NCBI GenBank assembly: GCA_031274855.1
Contig: JAISPO010000021.1
Coordinates: 1 to 19,021, forward strand
From: Zoogloeaceae bacterium
GTDB taxonomy: Bacteria > Pseudomonadota > Gammaproteobacteria > Burkholderiales > Rhodocyclaceae
Length of the DNA stretch: 19,021 nucleotides
Reading direction: 5' to 3'
The notes beneath the pieces were generated by a model that worked only from the letters and a program-made list of their open reading frames with translations, made no database searches and was not told where the DNA came from. This document shows positions 13,606 through 19,021 of the stretch, in pieces (positions within the stretch are counted from its first letter, which is position 1; every line of letters begins with the position of its first letter). The position numbers and the translations under genes are program-made.

Positions 13606-14595
13606 TTACGCGAACAGGTGCTTGACGCCGTCGCGCTCTTCGAGAAGTTCCTTGAGCGTGGCGTCCATTTTCTCGCGGGAGAAGGCGTCGATTTCCAGAC
13701 CCTTGACGATTTCCCACTTGCCGTTGGCGCAGGTGCAGGGCATACCGTAGATGATGCCTTCGGGAATGCCGTAGGAGCCATCGGAAGCGATGCCCATGGT
13801 GACCCATTTGCCGTTGGTGCCGAGGTTCCAGTCGCGCATGTGGTCGATGGCGGCATTGGCGGCGGAGGCGGCGGAAGAAAGGCCGCGCGCTTCAATGATG
13901 GCCGCGCCGCGCTTGCCGACTTTCGGGATGTACTCGTTGCGATACCAGGCTTCGTCATTGACCAGCGCCGGAGCAGGTTTGCCCGCGATGGTCGCAAAAC
14001 GGAGATCGGGATACATCGTCGGCGAGTGGTTGCCCCAGACGATCAGCTTTTCGATATCGGTGACGGCTGATTTGGTGCGGGCCGTCAGTTGCGAAATGGC
14101 GCGATTGTGGTCGAGGCGCAGCATGGCCGTGAAGGCTGACTTGGGCAGGCTCTTCGCGGTGTTCATGGTAATGAACGCGTTGGTGTTGGCCGGATTGCCG
14201 ACGACGATCAGCTTGAGATCGCGGGCGGCAACTTCGTCGATGGCCTTGCCCTGCTCAATGAAAATCTTAGCGTTCTCAAGCAGCAGGTCTTTGCGCTCCA
14301 TGCCCGGGCCGCGCGGCTTGGCGCCCACCAGCAGGGCTTGCTGGGCATCCTTGAATGCGACCTTGGGATCGGAAGTGCCGACCATGCCGGCCAGCAGCGG
14401 GAAGGCGCAGTCTTCCAGTTCCATCATCACGCCCTTCAGCGCCTGCTGGGCCTTTTCGAACGGCAGTTCCAGCATTTGCAGAATAACGGGTTGATCCTTG
14501 CCGAGCATTTCGCCGCTGGCGATGCGGAACAGCAATGCGTAACCGATTTGACCGGCAGCGCCGGTAACGGCGACTCGAACGGGGGCTTTGGCCAT
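13606..14595 (-). CDS. mdh: malate dehydrogenase
   Basis: NAD-dependent oxidation of malate to oxaloacetate in the TCA cycle. The 329-residue product belongs to the longer MDH type common in betaproteobacteria and similar to cytosolic MDH. Visible are the Rossmann motif 'VAVTGAAGQIGYALLFRIASGEM', the substrate loop 'GAKPRGPGMERKDLL', 'VVGNPANTNAF', the catalytic region 'LDHNRAISQL' and 'VWGNHSPTMYPD' with the active-site His. The start at 14595 (MAKAPVRVAV) has AAGGAGC a few bases upstream; a longer frame upstream is probably untranslated leader. It appears to be the first gene of the mdh-lyase-acnB operon and faces away from gntR. Confidence 0.97.
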   Translation of the reverse strand: MAKAPVRVAVTGAAGQIGYALLFRIASGEMLGKDQPVILQMLELPFEKAQQALKGVMMELEDCAFPLLAGMVGTSDPKVAFKDAQQALLVGAKPRGPGMERKDLLLENAKIFIEQGKAIDEVAARDLKLIVVGNPANTNAFITMNTAKSLPKSAFTAMLRLDHNRAISQLTARTKSAVTDIEKLIVWGNHSPTMYPDLRFATIAGKPAPALVNDEAWYRNEYIPKVGKRGAAIIEARGLSSAASAANAAIDHMRDWNLGTNGKWVTMGIASDGSYGIPEGIIYGMPCTCANGKWEIVKGLEIDAFSREKMDATLKELLEERDGVKHLFA

Positions 14596-14739
14596 GTTGG
14601 TGCTCCTTTTCAGGATGGTTGTAAGAAAGGGAAAATCCTGTGGATCATAGGCTCGCATTATACGCAGTGTCAATATCTATGAGATAAAATATATAAGACA
14701 CAAGAAATCTCATGGACGAGTTGAAAAAAATATGTTCCA
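14596..14739. promoter_or_regulatory. divergent control region between mdh and gntR
   Basis: This AT-rich 144-nt gap contains a perfect - strand -10 box TATAAT (14662-14657) for mdh. It also holds a 13-nt palindrome TATCTATGAGATA (14674-14686) near where the mdh -35 would lie. Inverted arms ATGAGAT (14679-14685) and ATCTCAT (14707-14713) are spaced one to two helical turns apart, and a TATAAG box (14692-14697) could serve gntR. GTGTC and GACAC arms (14667-14671 and about 14697-14701) frame the same centre. These are candidate sites for the neighbouring GntR-type regulator; no promoter start was proven. Confidence 0.55.
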
Positions 14740-15483
14740 ATGCCACGCATGGTCATGGTCAGTGAATCCCCTACCTTCAGCCCGCTGTACCGTCAGATCA
14801 AGGGACTCATTTTGCAAGCCCTTGACGGTGGCGAGTGGCGGCCCGGCGAGGTTATTCCAAGCGAGGCCGAATTGGCGGTGCGCTTCGGCGTCAGTCAGGG
14901 AACGGTGCGCAAAGCCGTCGATGAGCTTGCTGCCGAAAATTACCTGTTGCGCCGTCAGGGCAAAGGGACTTTCGTCGCTTCGCATAACGACCCCCGCGCC
15001 TTCTTCCGCTTCCTGCGCCTGCAAAAACTCAATGGCGACTTCGAGCCTTCGCGCAGCGTGCCGCTTGAATGCTGGCGCGCCAAAGCCGGTCAGGAAGCCG
15101 CGCGCATGTTGCGCATCCAGTTGGCCGATCCCATCATTATCGTCAGGCGCGTTCTGCAATTTTCCGGCAAGCCGGTGGTGCTGGACGAAATCTATTTGCG
15201 CGGCGATATCTTTGCCGGTCTGACGCTGGATACCCTGACTGAGTGGAAAGATTCCATCTACAGCCTGTTCGAGACCCGCTTCGGAGTACGGATGATCCGG
15301 GCCGAGGAGCGGCTGCGCGCCGTGGCTGCGGATCGCGCCGCGTCGGATATGTTAAATGTGCCGGAAGGCAGCCCGCTACTGTCGGTGGAGCGGGTCAGCT
15401 ACAGCTACGGCGACAAGCCGGTGGAGTGGCGGCGGGGGCTGTATTCGACAGTCGAGCATTGCTACGTCAATGAGTTGAGTTAG
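14740..15483 (+). CDS. GntR/HutC-family transcriptional regulator (UTRA domain)
   Basis: Likely local regulator of the TCA-cycle genes. The 247-residue product has a GntR winged helix-turn-helix at about residues 10-78 ('SPLYRQIKGLILQALDGGEWRPGEVIPSEAELAVRFGVSQGTVRKAVDELAAENYLLRRQGKGTFV'). A UTRA ligand-binding domain follows at about 95-240 ('RVLQFSGKPVVLDEIYL', 'ERLRAVAADRAASDMLNVPEGSPLLSVERVSY'), typical of the HutC subfamily. Three in-frame ATGs (14740, 14749, 14755) could start it and none has a strong ribosome site; 14740 is kept as the longest. It sits between divergent mdh and sdhC, 55 nt before sdhC. The ligand is unknown; a TCA intermediate is a guess from context. Confidence 0.9.
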   Translation: MPRMVMVSESPTFSPLYRQIKGLILQALDGGEWRPGEVIPSEAELAVRFGVSQGTVRKAVDELAAENYLLRRQGKGTFVASHNDPRAFFRFLRLQKLNGDFEPSRSVPLECWRAKAGQEAARMLRIQLADPIIIVRRVLQFSGKPVVLDEIYLRGDIFAGLTLDTLTEWKDSIYSLFETRFGVRMIRAEERLRAVAADRAASDMLNVPEGSPLLSVERVSYSYGDKPVEWRRGLYSTVEHCYVNELS

Positions 15484-15538
15484 GGCGGAGGAACATAAAT
15501 AGAATGTGTTGCAGCATGACAATCATAGGAGTGAAACA

Positions 15539-15922
15539 ATGGCTGAACTCGTGAAAACGCGGCCTAAATTTTTGAACCTGTTTGAAATCAAATTGCCGCT
15601 GCCCGGCTGGGCGTCGATCCTGCACCGCGTCAGCGGCGCTGGATTATTCCTGATGCTGCCCTTGCTGATCTGGCTGTTTGGCCTGTCCCTGGGTTCGCAA
15701 GACGCTTTCGACAGCTTCAAGTCGATCATGGATTGCTGGCTGGTCAAGCTGATTCTGACCGGCTTGCTCTGGGCCTATTTGCATCATTTCTGCATGGGCG
15801 TTCGCATTCTGCTGATAGACCGTCATATCGGCATCGAAAAAGCGCAAGCGCGGGCTTCCACCATTGCCGTGCTGACCGTCAGCCTTGTTCTGACGCTTGT
15901 TCTGGGAGTACAGCTATGGTGA
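15539..15922 (+). CDS. sdhC: succinate dehydrogenase cytochrome b556 subunit
   Basis: SdhC is a membrane anchor of complex II; with SdhD it binds heme b and ubiquinone. The 127-residue product has three transmembrane helices (about 30-48, 63-83 and 105-125). It carries the quinone-site motif 'SILHRVSG' (Ser26, Arg30) and the heme ligand His83 in 'HHFCMGVR'. The start is ATG 15539 with AGGAG about 7 nt upstream; the frame runs on upstream but without a ribosome site. The 3' end overlaps sdhD by 7 nt, so the two subunits are probably made in step. Confidence 0.95.
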   Translation: MAELVKTRPKFLNLFEIKLPLPGWASILHRVSGAGLFLMLPLLIWLFGLSLGSQDAFDSFKSIMDCWLVKLILTGLLWAYLHHFCMGVRILLIDRHIGIEKAQARASTIAVLTVSLVLTLVLGVQLW

Positions 15923-16260
15923 CCCGTATTGTTGTCGGAGCCCATTACGGCTTCAAAGACTGGCTGGCGCAGCGCGTTACGGCCGTCTACATGGCGCTGT
16001 ATACCCTGCTGCTGGCGCTGGCGCTGCTGTTCTGCGTCAATGGCTACGAAAGCTGGCGCGCGCTGATGTCGAACGGCGTGGTGCGCTTCCTGTCCGTGCT
16101 GTTCATCCTCTGCCTGTGCTATCACGCCTGGGTAGGCGTGCGCGACATCTGGATGGATTATGTGAAGTCGACGGCAGTGCGCCTGACATTGCACATCCTG
16201 ACCTTGCTGGTTCTGGTGGGCAATGCCGTCTGGGCCGTGCAGATTCTCTGGAGGCTATGA
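15916..16260 (+). CDS. sdhD: succinate dehydrogenase membrane anchor subunit
   Basis: This is the second membrane subunit of complex II. The 114-residue product has three predicted helices (about 20-42, 55-76 and 88-110). It has an N-terminal 'VGAHYGFKDWLAQRVTAVYM', the second heme ligand His70 in 'YHAWVGVRDIWMDY' and the quinone-site Tyr82. The ATG at 15916 lies within the end of sdhC. The stop overlaps the sdhA start by 4 nt (ATGA), a clear sign of one coupled operon. Sequence divergence is normal for this fast-evolving subunit. Confidence 0.94.
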   Translation: MVTRIVVGAHYGFKDWLAQRVTAVYMALYTLLLALALLFCVNGYESWRALMSNGVVRFLSVLFILCLCYHAWVGVRDIWMDYVKSTAVRLTLHILTLLVLVGNAVWAVQILWRL

Positions 16261-18050
16261 TCGTGAGCATTACTGTCCGTACTTTCGATGCGGTAATCGT
16301 CGGCGCTGGCGGCGCCGGTCTGCGTGCCGCCATTCAGCTTTCCGAATCCGGTTTCAAAACGGCGGTGTTGACCAAAGTTTTCCCGACCCGCTCGCATACC
16401 GTCGCTGCGCAAGGCGGCGTCGCGGCCTCCCTCGGCAACTCCGAGGAAGATCATTGGCACTGGCACATGTACGACACCGTCAAGGGGTCAGACTGGCTGG
16501 GCGATCAGGACGCCATCGAGTTCATGTGCCGCAAGGCCAACGAATGCGTCATCGAGCTTGAGCATTACGGCATGCCTTTCGACCGCACCGATCAGGGCAA
16601 GATTTACCAGCGCCCGTTCGGCGGCCACATGTCGAACTTCGGCGAAAAGCCGGTGCGCCGTTCCTGCGCCGCGGCCGACCGTACCGGTCATGCCATGCTG
16701 CATGCGATGTATCAGCGCAACGTCAAAGCCAACACCCAGTTCTTCGTCGAATGGATGGCGCTTGATCTGATGCGCGATGCCGATGGTGAAGTGCTCGGCG
16801 TTACGGCGATGGATATGGAGACCGGCGAAATCGCCGTCTTTCATGCCAAGGCCACGATTTTCGCCACCGGCGGCGCGGGCCGCATTTTCCATAGCTCGAC
16901 CAACGCGTTCATCAACACCGGCGACGGTCTGGGCATGGCGGCGCGGGCCGGTATTCCGCTGGAAGATATGGAGTTCTGGCAATTCCATCCGACCGGCGTG
17001 GCCGGTGCGGGCGTGCTGATTACCGAAGGCGTGCGCGGCGAAGGCGGCATTCTGCGCAATGCGCAGGGCGAGCCGTTCATGGCGCGTTATGCGCCGGTCG
17101 CCAAGGACTTGGCCTCGCGCGACGTGGTTTCCCGCGCGATGGTCACCGAAATCAACGAAGGCCGCGGCTGCGGCCCGCACAAGGATTTCGTCCTGCTCGA
17201 TATCACTCACCTCGAACCGGCCATCATCATGAAGCGCCTGCCCGGCATTCGTGAAATCGCCATTCAGTTCGCGGGCGTCGATCCGATCAAGGAGCAGATC
17301 CCCGTCGTGCCGACCTGCCACTATCAGATGGGCGGCATCCCGACCAACTATCACGGGCAGGTCGTGGTTCCGCAGGGCGATATCAAGGCAGTGGTCGTGC
17401 CCGGCTTCTACGCGGCGGGCGAGTGCGCCTGCGCTTCGGTGCATGGCGCGAACCGTCTCGGCACCAACTCGCTGCTCGACCTGCTGGTGTTCGGCAAGTC
17501 GGCGGGAGAAACCGCAGTGGAAGAACTCAAGAAGTCGTCGAGGGCGCATAAGCCGCTGCCGCAATCGGAAATCGACCGCAGCCTCGCGCGGGTTGATCGG
17601 CTCAACACCCAGAAGGACGGCGCGAACGTCCATGCGACGCGGCTGGCCATGCAGCGCACCATGCAGAATCATTGCGGCGTGTTCCGCTTTGCCGACAAGC
17701 TCAAGGACGGCGTGCAGAAAATTCTTGAAGTCGAGAAGGATGTCTGCCGCGTCGAAATCGCCGACAAGTCCAAGGTCTTCAACACGGCGCGCGTCGAGGC
17801 GCTGGAACTTGAGAACCTGATTGAAGTGGCGGTGGCGACCATGACTTCTGCCGAAGCCCGCAAGGAAAGCCGCGGCGCTCATGTGCGCGACGATGCGCCG
17901 GATACCGAACAACACCCGAATGGCCGTGACGACGGGAACTGGCTCAGGCACACACTTTGGTACAAGGACGGCAACCGTCTCGATTACAAGGCTGTGAAAC
18001 TGACGCCGCTGACTGTCGACACCATCGCCCTGAAGAAGCGCGCCTACTGA
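16257..18050 (+). CDS. sdhA: succinate dehydrogenase flavoprotein subunit
   Basis: SdhA oxidises succinate to fumarate with covalently bound FAD on the cytoplasmic face of complex II. The 597-residue product shows the dinucleotide motif 'VIVGAGGAGLRAA' (from residue 13), the flavinylated His47 in 'TRSHTVAAQGG', and 'FWQFHPTGV', 'RGEGG' and 'ECACASVHGANRLGTNSLLDLLVFG'. ATG 16257 was chosen because it overlaps the sdhD stop; a GTG at 16263 is an alternative. Near the C-terminus, 'PDTEQHPNGRDDGNW' carries about 7 more residues than the E. coli segment 'PDRDDENW', a small insertion in a surface loop. It sits between sdhD and sdhB. Confidence 0.98.
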   Translation: MIVSITVRTFDAVIVGAGGAGLRAAIQLSESGFKTAVLTKVFPTRSHTVAAQGGVAASLGNSEEDHWHWHMYDTVKGSDWLGDQDAIEFMCRKANECVIELEHYGMPFDRTDQGKIYQRPFGGHMSNFGEKPVRRSCAAADRTGHAMLHAMYQRNVKANTQFFVEWMALDLMRDADGEVLGVTAMDMETGEIAVFHAKATIFATGGAGRIFHSSTNAFINTGDGLGMAARAGIPLEDMEFWQFHPTGVAGAGVLITEGVRGEGGILRNAQGEPFMARYAPVAKDLASRDVVSRAMVTEINEGRGCGPHKDFVLLDITHLEPAIIMKRLPGIREIAIQFAGVDPIKEQIPVVPTCHYQMGGIPTNYHGQVVVPQGDIKAVVVPGFYAAGECACASVHGANRLGTNSLLDLLVFGKSAGETAVEELKKSSRAHKPLPQSEIDRSLARVDRLNTQKDGANVHATRLAMQRTMQNHCGVFRFADKLKDGVQKILEVEKDVCRVEIADKSKVFNTARVEALELENLIEVAVATMTSAEARKESRGAHVRDDAPDTEQHPNGRDDGNWLRHTLWYKDGNRLDYKAVKLTPLTVDTIALKKRAY

Positions 18051-18060
18051 GGAAACGACG

Positions 18061-18777
18061 ATGACCAAACGTACCCTCGATTTCAAAATCTACCGTTACG
18101 ATCCCGACAAGGACGACAAGCCGTACATGCAGGATATTTCGGTCGAGGTCGACTCGACCGATGGCAAACTGCTCGACGCGCTGGTCAAACTCAAGGCCAA
18201 GGACGATTCGATTGCTTTCCGCCGCTCCTGCCGTGAAGGCGTTTGCGGCTCGGACGCGATGAACATCAATGGCCGTAACGGATTGGCCTGCCTGACCAGC
18301 CTCGCCGATTTTCCTGAAGGCAAGCCCATTGTCTTGCGGCCGCTGCCCGGCCTGCCGGTGATTCGTGACTTGATCGTGGACATGACGCAGTTTTTCAAGC
18401 AGTACCACTCGATCAAGCCCTACCTCATCAACAACGATCCGCCGCCGGAGCGCGAGCGTCTGCAATCGCAGGAAGACCGCGAAGAACTCAACGGCCTGTA
18501 CGAGTGCATCCTGTGCGCCTGCTGCTCGACTTCCTGCCCGTCGTTCTGGTGGAATCCCGACAAGTTCGTCGGCCCAGCCGGTTTGCTTGCCGCCTATCGC
18601 TTCATTGCCGATACCCGCGATCAGGCCACCAGCGAGCGTCTGGACAACCTCGAAGATCCTTACCGGCTGTTCCGTTGCCACACCATCATGAATTGCGTCG
18701 ATGTCTGCCCGAAGGGTCTCAACCCGACCAAGGCCATCGGAAAAATCAAGGACATGATGGTTCGGCGGGCCGTGTAA
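18061..18777 (+). CDS. sdhB: succinate dehydrogenase iron-sulfur subunit
   Basis: SdhB passes electrons from FAD to ubiquinone through three iron-sulfur clusters. The 238-residue product has the plant-type [2Fe-2S] ligands C57, C62, D65 and C77 (CREGVCGSDAMNINGRNGLAC), with Asp as one ligand as in E. coli. The C-terminal [4Fe-4S]/[3Fe-4S] motifs are 'CILCACCSTSCP' and 'CVDVCPKGLNP'. The ATG is 10 nt after the sdhA stop, with GAGG just upstream. sdhE starts 3 nt after its stop. All ligands are intact. Confidence 0.98.
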   Translation: MTKRTLDFKIYRYDPDKDDKPYMQDISVEVDSTDGKLLDALVKLKAKDDSIAFRRSCREGVCGSDAMNINGRNGLACLTSLADFPEGKPIVLRPLPGLPVIRDLIVDMTQFFKQYHSIKPYLINNDPPPERERLQSQEDREELNGLYECILCACCSTSCPSFWWNPDKFVGPAGLLAAYRFIADTRDQATSERLDNLEDPYRLFRCHTIMNCVDVCPKGLNPTKAIGKIKDMMVRRAV

Positions 18778-18780
18778 GTC

Positions 18781-19021
18781 ATGGATGAACAGCAGCGCGT
18801 CCGGCGGGAAAAGCTGCGTTGGCACTGCCGGCGCGCGCTGCTTGAACTGGATATCGTTTTTCAGCGCTTTTGGGCGCGGGAGGACGAGTTGAGCGAGAAG
18901 GACGAAGCAGCCCTTGAGAAGCTGCTGGCAATGGAAGACCACGATTTGTGGGATCTGGTGAGCGGGCGCGAGCAGACAGGCGATCCGCAACTGAAAAGCA
19001 TGATCGATCGCCTGTGTCGTG
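18781..19021 (+). CDS. sdhE: FAD assembly factor SdhE (DUF339), 3' partial
   Basis: SdhE helps attach FAD covalently to SdhA. Eighty residues are seen before the window ends; the family is usually 80-95, so little is missing. The helical 'LRWHCRRALLELDIVFQRFW' and 'LSEKDEAALEKLLAMEDHDLWDLVSG' fit the family. In the RGxxE signature the Gly is Ala (R18-A19-L-L-E22, codon GCG at 18835). E. coli and Neisseria have Gly there. Arg and Glu are kept, so function is probably retained. The gene lies 3 nt after sdhB, so it belongs to the sdh operon; gltA often follows in relatives. Confidence 0.9.
   Translation, partial: MDEQQRVRREKLRWHCRRALLELDIVFQRFWAREDELSEKDEAALEKLLAMEDHDLWDLVSGREQTGDPQLKSMIDRLCR

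Noticed and set aside
13586..13807. A 74-codon N-terminal extension of the lyase-like gene
   Set aside because: It overlaps the 3' end of mdh and is Arg/His-rich with no similarity to the family. The ATG at 13585 gives a normal N-terminus.
14596..14673. A 26-codon N-terminal extension of mdh
   Set aside because: The AAGGAGC site stands in front of ATG 14595, and the extension lies in the AT-rich control region.
14669..14674. TTGACA on the - strand as the -35 box of mdh
   Set aside because: It is only 6 nt from the TATAAT box, far too close to act as its -35 element.
15897..16256. A 120-codon N-terminal extension of sdhA
   Set aside because: The extension is simply sdhD read in another frame. 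ATG 16257 overlapping the sdhD stop gives the normal SdhA length.
16488..18086. A 532-codon - strand open frame opposite sdhA
   Set aside because: Its coding strand carries the complete SdhA with all active-site motifs. The antisense frame is a GC-bias artefact.

Overview
The window is GC-rich, tightly packed bacterial chromosome. Its order ispG-hisS-yfgM-bamB-der, followed by a TCA-cycle block (acnB, CoA-lyase-like gene, mdh / gntR / sdhCDAB-sdhE), fits a betaproteobacterium. The Rhodocyclales and relatives (Dechloromonas, Azoarcus, Accumulibacter type) are the best guess. This placement rests on remembered gene order and protein motifs, not on a database search.

Region 1 (1-5715, + strand) is a housekeeping operon: 5'-truncated ispG (isoprenoid synthesis), hisS, the SecYEG-associated protein yfgM, the BAM lipoprotein bamB and the ribosome-assembly GTPase der. 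Gene ends touch or overlap, except for an 89-nt gap before yfgM that holds a decayed heptamer repeat. Region 2 (5716-7842) holds moaA on the - strand with a TTG start, a 256-nt spacer with two short palindromes, and two small unidentified genes that converge end to end.

Region 3 (7843-9876) is a compact island of three complete type II toxin-antitoxin modules: a Phd/YefM-type antitoxin with a CcdB-family toxin (- strand), higBA (+) and a mazEF/chpSB-like pair (+). Each has tightly coupled cistrons and its own palindromic promoter/operator candidate. The most unusual item is the antitoxin. Its N-terminal half looks like Phd/YefM, while its C-terminal tail looks like the toxin-binding tail of CcdA, matching the CcdB-type toxin beside it. 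The MazF-like toxin has His-Phe where the family usually has the catalytic Arg-Pro.

Region 4 (9877-19021) is a divergent TCA-cycle locus. On the - strand, mdh, an HpcH/HpaI (CitE-like) lyase and acnB form an operon ending in a terminator at 9910-9938. On the + strand, a GntR/HutC-family regulator is followed by sdhC, sdhD, sdhA, sdhB and the flavinylation factor sdhE, which is cut by the window end. The 144-nt spacer between mdh and gntR carries inverted repeats suited to a GntR-type operator, so the regulator may control both arms. SdhE has Ala in place of Gly in its signature RGxxE motif.

No rRNA, tRNA, CRISPR array, insertion sequence or prophage gene was seen. Most of the sequence is ordinary core genome; the toxin-antitoxin island is the accessory part.
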